DNA of 64,000 bases, taken from positions 2,046,001 through 2,110,000 of the forward strand of contig CP084614.1 of assembly GCA_025917655.1 (NCBI GenBank), written 5' to 3'. Shown one piece after another: positions 11,441 through 22,000 of the stretch. Below the pieces are notes generated by a model. The model searched no databases. It saw only the letters and a list, made by a program, of their open reading frames with translations, and was not told the DNA's origin. The position numbers and the translations under genes are program-made. Origin of the DNA: Chlorella sorokiniana (Eukaryota; Chlorophyta; Trebouxiophyceae; Chlorellales; Chlorellaceae). Every line of letters begins with the position of its first letter. The first letter of the stretch is position 1.

Positions 11441-13023
11441 TCACCCCTTCTTGCACTCCTGCTTGTGCTGGCCCCAGTGCGCCACCTGGCACTCGCGACT
11501 GCAGCAAGAGGCATGCAGCAGTACGCAAGATTGTCAATATCATCACAGTAATGCAGGGAACTGTATCTGGAGCAACCACTTGGCTGTGCATGTGCATGCC
11601 GGGGCAGACGACAGGCTTGCCTGCAGTACTTTGCAGCGCGGCACCGCAAGCAACGCCGCACTCCAACGGCGACCCGGCCGCAACCACGGCACGCAGTGCT
11701 GCTCTCATCATATGCCAGGACGGCCAGCAAAATCTCACGCAGGGTGCTGGCGCTGGCCTGGCCCTGCAATGAGGCGTTGGATATGGGGCAGCTGCTCCGT
11801 GGCACGCTGCAGGAGCGTCTCCAGCTCACAAGTCCAGTGGAGCGGCAAGAGATGCTTCACATGCTTGTAGGCCGCCTGCAGGATGGTTGTGCACTGATGG
11901 CAGTCGCAGGGTGTCCATGCACAGAGACAAAGCGCGGCCACAGCAACAAAACCCCTCCTAACATTCTCGAGCCGCTCCCATTGTACCCCCACTTGCCTTT
12001 GCCTCCTCATAAGCTGACACGCACTGTTGCAGGATGCTGCACCTGACTGCTGCCCGTGCCTCATCACCATTTGATGATGCAAAAGCTGCCGCCATCAAGG
12101 CCCGCCAACCGCCAACAGCTATGTACCAGTCGCTGCCCTGCACGCGCCCAAGCGCGGCCATACGCAGGCACAGCAGCACACCTGCCTCGCCCGGCTGGTG
12201 TGCCGACGCAAGATGTTCTGACTCAAGGTTGATTGGGTTGGCTGGGTCTAACCTCTTCATCTGCTCAAGCGCAGCCGCTGTAGCCACATGCACCTCCGTC
12301 CGCTGCTCGGCCGTAAGCTGCCGGACCATGAGCTGCCGGGGCCCCACAGTCTGGGCCACCGCAACCTTCCTGCGGCAACAGTCACCCAAAGCTGTTGCCA
12401 GCATGGCAACCTGGCTGCAAACGAGGTAGCGCAGCTGCTGCAGCGTCAGGGGTGCCCGGCCAATGCCCAGCTGGCACGCAAGGCAGTCCAGCTGGCTGCT
12501 GACTGCCATGCGGTTGGCACCATGATCCAGGAACGCCATTAGGTCGACAGCCAGCCGGAAATGGTCCCAAGTGAGGGTGGAAGAATAGTGGCGAGTACGG
12601 ATGAAAAACTCCAGGATGCGGAACAGGTCTGCCATGAGCTCAGGAGAGGCGCCAGGGGTGTCTCTCGAGCTCTCGCCTGCCTCCACCCCGGGCTGCCCAT
12701 CCGATGTCTGCAGGAAACTGCGCCGCAGGTACGCAATAAAGTGCATATGGAGCGGAACGGCGCAGACAGGCCGCGTCGGGCACAAGTACGTGGCCCTGGC
12801 CAGCTTCAGCATTGCCAGGAGGAACTGGCGCTGCGTAGCTGGCTCGGAAGGCAGGGAAGGGTTGCCATGGCTGTCGAGGGGCAACAGCTCTGCTGCCTCT
12901 CGCTGAAGCTGCTCTGCCTCCAGAAACGCCGCCACCTCGGGCTGGCGCTCAGGTGGGCAAGGCCCTGGCACGGCGCAGGCGGTTCTCAAGAAAGTCTGCC
13001 CCTGGGCGTAGATTTGTAGCCAT
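11441..13023 (-). CDS. MYND-type zinc finger protein A
   Basis: Exons on minus: 13023-11997, 11875-11621, 11498-11441. About 330 residues of helical Leu/Ala-rich sequence without a recognised fold (motifs LLPLDSHGNPSLPSEPATQR and QFLLAMLKLARATYLCP) are followed by a C-terminal MYND finger. Its ligand pattern is complete: CRGCGRVAVGVRRCLRC, KYCSRECQVAHWGQHKQEC, stop. MYND fingers bind short Pro-containing peptides; a partner cannot be named. Both introns are GC-AG (AAG|GCAAGT at 11996-11876; CAG|GCAAGC at 11620-11499), matched exactly in copy B. By comparison with B there is a frame slip near 12955-12970 and another at the GGG near 11760. A different frame is open from 13034, but homology favours 13023. 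Confidence 0.75.
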
Positions 13024-13465
13024 ACCTCCTCCAATCAAGTCGTTCTGCTTGTCAGGAAGGAGGAGCAGGGTTGAAGGAAGGTTCAGCGGAGGATTTGCAG
13101 GGGAGGCTTGGAGGACCTGACGGCAAGGTCTCTTTGCCCGCTCATGTCACACCGGAGCAGGTCCTGCTGCTTTGATAGGCTGCGATGCAGGTGTGCGTTC
13201 ACCCGCAGCACAGAAGCTTGGCTTAATATACGCCCTTCCACTTCAATATGGACTGCCCTCTCTTTATGGTGGATGCAAAGGGGTGAGGCGAGCGCTGAGC
13301 CACTCGCAGTGGCAGTTTCAATCGGCACCCTGTGCTTTCCACCTTCTGCACGGTTAGACCCAGTGCGCCACGGCGGCTGTGGCCCGCATTCTCTCCATGT
13401 CACATCTCTCTATGCTTGGACATCTACAGCAGTGTGCCTCTGCGCGACGCAGGCATCAAGGACAA
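13024..13465. promoter_or_regulatory. Upstream region of MYND gene A
   Basis: This 5' flank aligns with 15619-16029 upstream of gene B, including a shared stretch ending CCACCTTCTGCA, so core promoter elements were probably duplicated together with the gene. No individual box is claimed. Confidence 0.45.
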
Positions 13466-13603
13466 CTACTCCCAAAAGCTGTCATCCTCATCTGTGCTCG
13501 CTCCTGCCTGCCCGTCGGCAGCTGGCGCAAAGCGGCAATCCAGCGTGGGCGCCAGCTCCTGCAGCTGCTCCAGCTGCTGCGCTGCCGCGCCCTGCGGTAA
13601 GCG
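13466..13603 (-). pseudogene. Stranded 3'-terminal fragment of ASCC3
   Basis: On minus it encodes [17 protein letters not shown] followed by a residue string ending TDEDDSFWE and a stop, nearly identical to the true ASCC3 C-terminus at 16030-16160 (ending ADEDDSFWE). Similarity stops abruptly at about 13604, where the sequence turns into the MYND 3' flank. It has no upstream helicase exons, so it is a duplication remnant. The open frame upstream to 13759 is flank read-through. Confidence 0.8.
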
Positions 13604-14042
13604 CTGCAAGGCACCGCAGAGGGCCTGCCTCAGGGGCGTGCTTGCCTGTCTCTCCGCTTCTAGCGCGACTGAGCTTGGCGCGTACGCCTCTTGCGGCCTC
13701 ATGAACCCGAATGCTGGCTTCAGCATCGTATTGCTGACATGATGACAAGATGGATCCACCCAAATTATGGCAGCTGGGGTGCGCCACCGGACCGGGAGTG
13801 CTCATCAGCTGGGGGTGTGGCAGCGCAGGCCATGCACCCCAGCATTGACTTGCCACGGCTGCAGTGACTGTGCCGGCAGAGGAGCATGCTGAGCACGATC
13901 TTCAAGATTGTTGAATCTGTCTTGTATGTTTAATCGATAATGATTATTCTTTAAATAAAATTCAAAGATATCACAGCCGCATGGCAGAGGCCTGCGGTGT
14001 GTCTGTCGATGCTTGTGCCCGCTCATCTCCCTCAGCCGCCCC

Positions 14043-15618
14043 TCACGCCTGCTCGCACTCCTGCTTGTGCCGGCCCCAGTGCGCCACCTGGCACTTGCGA
14101 CTGCGGCAAGAGGCACGCGGCAGATGCACTTTTGTCGTTACCAGCACAATGCTGCAGGGAACACTGGAGGAACCACTATGGCTATGCATGCACACCGTCA
14201 GGCAGACGACAGGCTTGCCTGCAGTACTTGGCAATGCGGCACCGCGAGCAGCGCCGCACGCCAACGGCGACCTGTCCGCAGCCATGGCACTTGGTGCTGC
14301 TTGCCTCGTCCGCCAGCCTGCCCTGCGCAGTCTCATGCAGAGAGCGGGCTCTTGGCTGGCCGGCGATGAGGCTCTGGATATAAGGCAGCTGCTTCGTGGC
14401 ACGTTGCAGGAGCGTCTCCAGCTCACAAATCCACTGGTGCGGCAAGAGATGCTTCACGCGCCTGTAGGCTGCCTGCAGGATGGTTGTGCACTGATGGCAG
14501 TCGCAGAGTGTCCATGCACAGAGAAAAAGCGCGGCCACGGTTCAGAACCATTCCCAGCGCTCTCAAGCCGCTTCCACTCTACCACCACTTGCCTTTGCCT
14601 CATCATATGCTGACACACAGTGTGGCAGGATGCTGCACCTGACTGCTGCCGGCGCCTCATCACCGTCTGCTGCAAAAGATGCCGCCAACAAGGCTCGCCA
14701 ACCGCCGACGGCTACATACCAGTCGCTGCCCTGCATGCGCCCTAGCTCAGCCACACGGAGACACAGCAGCACAGCTGGCTCGTCCAACTTGCCAAGCAAC
14801 GTCGGAGGTTCACACAAGTCAGGGGTCCTGGGGTTGTCTGGGTCTAAGGCTTTCATCTGCTGAAGCGCAATCGCAGCAGCCTCGGGCAACCACATCCGCT
14901 GCCAAGCCGTGAGCTCAACTGTGCCAGCAACCTCCCTGCGGCAACAGGTCTCCAGATCTGTTGCTAGCCGGACAACCTGGCCGCAAAGGAGGTAGCGCAG
15001 CTGCCTCAGTGTCAGAGGTGCCTGGCCGATGCCCATCTGGCGCGCAAGGCAGTCCAGCTGGCTTCTGACGGCCCGGCGGTTGGCGCCATCATCCAGGAAC
15101 GACACGAGGTCAGCCACCAGCTGGAAGTCGTCCCAGCAGAAGGCGGAGGCATAGTAGCGAGTGCCGATGTACGCGCCAAGGATGCGAGCCAGGTCTGGCA
15201 TCAGCTCAGGAGAGGCGCCAGAGGCGTCGCCAGAGCTCTCGTCTGCCTGCAGGCTGGGCTGCCCATCCGATGTCTGCAGGAGGCTGCGCCCCATGTACGC
15301 ATTGAAGTGCAAGTGGAGCGGCACGGCGCAGACGGGCCGCGCGGGGCACAGGTAGTTGGCCCTGGCCAGCTTCAGCATTGCCAAGAGGAACTGGCGCTGC
15401 GTAGCTGGCTCGTCAGGCAGGGAAGGGTCGCCATGGCTGTCAAGAGGCAGCAGCTCTGCTGCCTCCCGCTGAAGCAGCTCTGCCTCCAGAACTGCCGTCA
15501 CCTCGGGCTGGCGCTTGGCGGGCGGCACGGCCCTGGCACGACGCAGGCTGTTCTCAATGAATTCTGCCCCTGGGCGTAGATTTCTCTCCATGGCTGCACT
15601 AATCAAGTCGTTCTGCAT
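14043..15618 (-). CDS. MYND-type zinc finger protein B
   Basis: Paralogue of gene A with the same three-exon plan: 15618-14593, 14472-14219, 14100-14043. The N-terminal body is uninterrupted (MQNDLISAAMERNLRPGAEF onward). The C-terminal MYND finger reads CHGCGQVAVGVRRCSRC, KYCSRKCQVAHWGRHKQEC, with all Cys/His ligands present once the second intron is removed. Both introns are GC-AG: 14592-14473 after EEAK/DEAK with donor GCAAGT, and 14218-14101 with donor GCAAGC. An alternative Met at 15591 lines up with the probable start of gene A. It is the cleaner of the two copies and probably the intact one. Function beyond a protein-binding finger is not inferable. Confidence 0.8.
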
Positions 15619-16029
15619 TTCAGGAAGGAGAAGCAGCTTTGAGAAGGTTCAGCGGAAGATTTTGAAGGGAGAGGACCTGACGGCAAGGTCAATTTGCCCG
15701 CCCATGCCACACCAGAGCAGATCGTGCTGCTTGTGATGGGCTGCTGTGCAGGGTGTGCCAATCAACCGCAGCATAGCTGCTCGGATAGACGCCCTTTCTC
15801 TTCGATGGACTGCTCTCTATTTAGAATGGATGTAAAGGAGTGAGGCGAGTGCTGAGCCACTCGCAGTGGCATTTTCAATCGGCACCCTGTGCTTTCCACC
15901 TTCTGCATGGTTAGACCCTGTGCGCCTGGGTGGCTGTGGCCCGCGTTCTCTCCATGTCACATCTCTCCATGAATGAACAAGAACGTGAGCAGCCGCGTGC
16001 CTCTGCGCAACGCAGGCATCAACGAAAAA
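15619..16029. promoter_or_regulatory. ASCC3 3' flank / MYND gene B upstream region
   Basis: The spacer between the ASCC3 stop (16030) and the MYND B start serves as 3' UTR of the former and promoter of the latter, both on minus. It is duplicated at 13024-13465. Confidence 0.45.
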
Positions 16030-19000
16030 CTACTCCCAAAAGCTGTCATCCTCATCTGCACTCGCTCCTGCCTGCCCGTCGGCGTCTGGCGCAAGGCGGC
16101 AGTCCAGCGTGGGCGCCAGCTCCTGCAGCTGCTCCAGCTGCTGCGTCGCCGCGCCCTGCAGCGGGTGGTGCGGCAGCGCCCCGCCAGCATCGGCCATCGG
16201 CGCTGGATCCAGGCTGATCGCCGGCTGCTGCTCCTGGGCGGCGTGCTGCCGCCGCGCCGCGGCCTGCTCCTGCCGCCGCGCGCGGCGCGCCGCCTGGCCC
16301 ACAAGCGGCGGCGTGGCTGCCTCGCCGCCGCCCGTACTGCCGCCCAGCGGGATGCTGTACTGCTGGTCCAGCCCCAGGTAGCTGTCGCAGATGAGCAGGA
16401 GGTCCACGGAGGGCAGGGGGCGCCGCCGCTGGTGTAAGCAGGGAAGGTCAGCCTGCAGGGAGGGGCAGAGCAGCTCGCCCGGCCTCTTCAGCCGCGCTGA
16501 CGTGGCAAGCACCGGCAGGGGTAGCGCGGCAAGGGCCACCTAAATCCTCCCGGGCATGCTGCACCGACACAAACACTGCCCCGCATGCCGGAGCAGAAAA
16601 CCAGTGAGAAGCAGACGTGCCGCGCTCACCAGGTGCTCGTGCGCTGGCCAAACGACACGCGCTTGACGGCCAGCAGGTCCCCGCTGGAGGCGAGCCCCGC
16701 CACCAGCCACCACCCCTCCTCCTTGACCTGCGCTTTGAGACAAGGGGGCGGGTGGGTGCTCTTTTAGTTGATGTTGTGCGTGTTTTGGGAGGTGGGACGC
16801 CTCAGGCAAGCAAAGCAAGCATCAATTGCTCAAGAATGCCTCCAAGGGGGATGCATCAAGGAGGAGGGCATGCGCAGGGAAAGCACGGGCTGAGCACACC
16901 GGACGCCTCAGCCAATGGGCACCGAGGCAGACGGCGCGGCTTGCCTTGGGAAAGCGGGGTGCAAACACGCGCGGCGGCGCCGTCCGCCCGCCGCCCTTGC
17001 CCCTCAGCCGCTGCAGCTCGACCTCCAGCTGATAGCTGGGGGCGGCGGCGGCGCCGCCACGGTCGCCCGCGCCTGCCGCCTCGCCCGTGCCCTCCTCCTC
17101 CCGCGCGGCGCCGCTGCAACCAGCCGCGGCGGCTGCCAGCTGACGCCCACCACGGGCAGGCGCTCACAGACGGCCAGCACATCGCGAGCCTCCCGCTTGC
17201 CCACCGCCGCTTCCAGCGTCGCCACCGCCCGCTGCCGCTCGCCGCCCGCCCCCGCAGCGCGTCCAGCAGCCGCGGGAGGTGGGCCAGCCCCGCCGCCGCC
17301 AGCTGGGCCGCCTCCGGCTCCGCCACGTGCGGCAGGGTGAGCAGGGGGTCGGCGTCGTACCACCGGCCCTGCATCAGGGACTGCACAAGCGCCATGGCGG
17401 ACAGCGCGGTGTCCAGCCAGCCGGCGTCAGCAGAGATGTCCACTAGCGACTGCCCGGGGGGGGGTGGGGGGGGGGGGCGCAAGGAGGCAAGCGGGTGAGA
17501 ATGGGAGCTCGCTGGTATTTATTACCGGCAACCCTGAATGCCCAAGCAGCCGACAGCAATCATCCAGAAGCGTGCGTTCTTCCACAGCAAGCAGAGCGAA
17601 GATGGAAAAACACACAAGATCAGCCGCTTGGATCTGCGTCCCCATATCCCCCCGCCCCACCCCCACCCACCCACCCACGAGCACCCCACCAAAACCTTCA
17701 TTCCCCCGCCTCATCCACCCCCCACCTGCAGGACGCGCAGCGAGTTGTCCAGCACCGACTTGGTGTCGGTGATGTAGTCGCTGATGGGCAGCGGGCAGCG
17801 GCCCAGGTGCGCCTGCAGCAGCAGGCACGCCTTGGTGTGCGGGTCATCTGCAGGCAGCGGGGCGGGCGGAACAACTTGTCAGCCACCTCCTTATCCATGC
17901 TCCATCCCATCCAGCGCTGCTTGCTTCGCATATGGGATGGTCGCAGGCTGGCAACGGAAGGGCGGCGCGCACCGCTGACGCGCCCCCAGGCTCACCAGCG
18001 GTCCGTGTGTCCACCGCCCACCGCACTTGCTGCGCCAGCACCACGTTCAGCTTATCCTCGTTGTGGCGCACAGGCAGCTCGTCGTACTCGGCGGCGGCGC
18101 ACAGCACGGGCAGCAGGTCCTGCGGGGGAGAAGGAGGAGGCCGAGGTTTGGCACGCGGTGGGTGGGTGGGTGCGCCACGTGCGCATGCCGCAACCGCCAG
18201 CCAGGGGCGGCCATGCCCTGGCTCTGCAGCCCAACCGGTGCTGCCACAGCACGCCGCGACACGCCGGCACAGCACAGCATAGCATGGCACGGAAAAGTGG
18301 CGGTGGAACGCTGGCGGGAGGCGGGCGCCGTGCACGCGCACCCCATCATGGCTGCCGGGCTCACCTGCACCGCCATGCCGGGCCCCAGGCGCTGAGCAAA
18401 GGTGGCCATGGTCTGGTGCTTCATGTAATAGAAGGAAGCGATGCGGCCCATGGTCAGGCCGCACACCTCCCCCGTCTCCTCATCCACCTGCGAGCACACA
18501 CATTACCCTTCACCTGCAGTGGTCCCCCAAACTCGGGCCCGTCGCTGCGAGCCTTGCAGCAGAAGCCACGTGCCTCTCCTCCTCATGCAGCGTCCTCCAC
18601 ATGCAAGCAAGCCTAGCCTTCCCCCTCCCACACCACCCATCCCCCTACTCACCCCACCACCACAACCACACACTCCACCACCCCTTTCCCACCTCCAGGC
18701 AGCCCGCATCCTGCAGCTGCGCCAGCACCCCTTCCACCAGCGCCGACAGGTAGGAAGACACGGCCTCGGGCTCGGTGGAGTCGAGGTCGTAGTAGGAGGG
18801 GTTCTGCAGCAGCCGCCTGCAAAGGGGGGCGCGCGCATGCGGGTGAGCGGAGTGTGGGGGTGCAGGAGGGTGGGAGTCTGGATGATGGACAGCGCAGAGC
18901 AGCGCAGCATTTGAAAGATTGGGGCGAGGCGGATGATCATGGCCTCGACTATGCTAAGCCCATGCTGTGGAGCAGAGCGGGGCGGCGGCGGCGGGTTGCG

Positions 19001-22000
19001 CAGGCCCAGCAGAGGCACCTGATGAAGAAGGTCCAGGTGAGGTAATCCACGGCGTCCTGCCGGCTCTTGATCGTGCCTGCCCGACGGGATGGGGTGGTCC
19101 GAGGGGGCCGGGCAACCGTTGGTGTTAGTCTGCTAGCTGCATGCTGCGCGGCTGGCGACAGCCAGGGTAGCAGGGCCCTGCCACATGTCAGGTGTGCTGG
19201 GCCCACCGCTGGCCTGGTCGCTGGCCCCATCAGCCAGGCTGGCAGGGCCCTGCCATATGCCAGGCGGGTTGGAAAGGGCGAGGAGCTCACCCGCCACCAC
19301 CTCAGCGTTGAAGTGGTCTGCCAGCTGGTCGGGCAGGGAGGACTCCACTGGGAACGGCTCGTACAGAAACTTCTTGTAGAACGACTTCTTGGGCTCGTGG
19401 ACCTGTGGGGCGCATGATTTGCAGCGCAGACAGCGCAGGAAATGAACAAGGGTTGCGCGGTCGTCCTCATGGGCAGAGCATGGGAGGGACGTTGCCAACC
19501 ATGTGAAAGATGGGTGGCGCTGCCCCGGCTAGCCCCCTGGCTAGCCGACGCTCCCGCCGCGTGCCCCCGGCTGCTGCAGCTGCTGCTGTCGCCACCCCCA
19601 GCCACGCTCAGCAGGCCCCCTGCAGGCGGCTCAGGCCCACCATGATGACGGCGACGCCGTGGCGGTCGTACGTACTGCGGGCGCCCGCCCGGCCCATCAT
19701 CTGCAGCACGTCGGTGATGGGGTAGTCCACGTACCGCCTGCGGTACAGCAGGACACACAGCGGTACAGCACTGAGGAGCCGTGCCAATGCTTGCCTCAGC
19801 GTGCAGGTCTCCCCAGCTGATAGTCACCGGTACAGGGCTTCCTAAGCTAGGGCCAAGCAAGCAAGCCCTAGCGTGCTAAGCGTTGGGAAGCTTGCAGTTC
19901 CTCCCGCCAGCTGGGCGGCTGCAGGGGGCGGGCCGCAGCCGTGCAGGCCGCCCGCCGGGCCTCACTTGGTGGGCGCGTCGTAGAACTCGGTGCCCTTGAT
20001 GATGACCAGGTGGGCGGGGGTGTTGACGCCCCAGGCCAGGGTGGAGGTGGCCACCAGCACCTGCGGGTGGAAAGGACAACAGACCGAGCTCAGGGCGCAT
20101 TAAAGCGTCACGAAGATGGGCAGGGCATGAAGCGCCCAGGTTGGGCTCCCCACCACCGCGGCGCCGTCAGCAGCTGGATGGCATAGTCTGCACCATACAC
20201 GCGGTCGCACACGCCCCACTGCACGCCAGCGTCCAGCGCTAGCCCCCACCTGTATCTTGCCCGCCACGTACAGGCGCTCCACCGCCTCGCGGTCGCTGTC
20301 GGGCAGGCCGGCGTGGTGCAGGCCGATGCCAAACTGCAGCGTGTGGCGCAGGGCCGAGTCCTTCACCCCCGCCAGCTCCTGCTCCAGCTCCGGCTCTGCG
20401 GGCCGGGCCGCCGCGGGGCACTTCGGTGCGTCAAGCCAAGCGTGTGCGCCGGTGTGGTGGGACACGCGCGCTTGGTGAGAGCGAGGGAGGTCAGACTGGC
20501 TGCCAGACCCCGAGACCCCTCGACAAGAGGTATGGCAGCAGCAGCAGGAGCAGAATCACAAGGCCCGCTTTGGAAGGGCCCAGGCCTCACCGGTCATGTG
20601 GAGGAAGACGCGCGGGCGGTCGTCCGCCGCCGCATACGCCATCAGGTCCAGCGCCGTCAGCCGAGTCTGGCGCCGGGATGAGACGAAGATCAGGACCTGC
20701 ACAGGGTGCACAGCGGCATTGCTGCTTGGCAGGAGTGTGTGTAAAAGTGCTTGTTGTTGTCAGTGTGCATGAAGGGGAAAGCGGGGCACCGTGAGCGACG
20801 GTTGGAGCGACACCAGGCATGCCATGAAGCATCGCCCTTGCTGCGCTCAGCCCCGCCTCGCCCACCGGCTTGATGGGCGAGTGCGTCTGGATGGCGGCGT
20901 AGGCCGGCTTGTTCATGGTGGCCATGCGAGGGCAGTAGAACTTGCCGGGGTAGCCCTGTGGGGTCAGAGGGGCAGCATGGGTGGCGAAACATGTGATGGG
21001 TGCATACAACCAGGTGGGTTCAGCGCATCCAGCTGCCCCACCCCAGCCAGGGGACCCCAGGCTGTGGAGCTGAGGGCGGCGGGCCTGTGGCCCCTCCCAG
21101 GGCGGTGCTGACCTGGATGTGACACTCCAGCGGCACCGGGCGCACGCTGGGCTTGAAGTTGAACAGCCCCTGCAGACAAGCCAGGCAGGCAAGCGGGCAG
21201 GCAGGCCACAATGAGCGCTGTACGCGTGCCGACATACAGGGTGTTGTTTTGCTTCCCGAATAATGCCGCCTGCGCCGGCCCCTCACCGGTCCTGTGATGC
21301 CCAGCCAGTCCGCCAGGTCCTGAGCGTTGGCCAGCGCGGTGGACAGGCCCACAAAGCGGATGGCGCGCTCGGTCTGCAGGCGATCGCGTGTGATGTGAGG
21401 GGCGGTTGAAGGATCATGGCGCAAACGGGCGGCGGCAGCGGCCACCAGCAAGGGCCAGGTGCGTGACGAAACGGGTGGAGGCGCCTGCAGCCTTCCCCAG
21501 ACAGACAGGGAGCGGACCGCACAAAGAAGTTTGGAACTTTATGCCGCCCCCAACACAGCCAGGGAGGTGGAGCACCTGTGCGGCGATGTAGCGCATGCGC
21601 GACACGATGACCTCCAGGATGGGGCCGCGGTCGGCGCCCAGCAAGTGGATCTCGTCTATCACCAGCAAGCCCACCTGGAGAGGGGCAGCAAACAGAAACG
21701 TTGCTCTCCATTCAACAAGCTGCCAAGAGCACCGGGCGAGCACACCGAAGAGGCAGACTGCTGGTGGACCGCCAGAGCCGGTTTGGGTGGCTGGCTGTGC
21801 ACACGCAAGTGCCAGGGACGGCATGGCGGTTGCTGCCTTGCCTCCCCACACGCCGGTAGCGGCGCCAGCGGCAGCGCGGCATCTCTCTCCGCACCTTGCG
21901 CACGTACGTGCGGCTCTGCCAGTTGCGGGAGATGCCGTCCCACTTTTCGGGGGTGCAGATGATGATGTCGGCCGCCAGGAGGGCGTGCTGCACGGGCAGA

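Larger units (their letters stand above)
10985..13604. repeat. Tandem segmental duplication, left copy (with MYND gene A)
   Basis: Aligned by eye with 13605-16160. Both share a GAATGCTGGCTTCAGCATCG-type 3' flank, the MYND gene with the same exon/intron plan, a matching promoter segment, and at the far end the last codons of ASCC3 followed by stop. The left copy ends in an orphan ASCC3 tail. Copies differ by many substitutions and small indels, so the event is not recent. Confidence 0.8.
13605..16160. repeat. Tandem segmental duplication, right copy (with MYND gene B)
   Basis: Counterpart of 10985-13604. It includes MYND gene B, its flanks and the real end of the ASCC3 coding region. Its right boundary lies inside the last ASCC3 exon near 16160. 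Confidence 0.8.

Noticed and set aside
17456-17477. Poly-G and poly-C tracts as functional G-quadruplex or i-motif elements
   Set aside because: They sit at intron 3' regions where they simply supply polypyrimidine tracts; nothing else supports a separate function.
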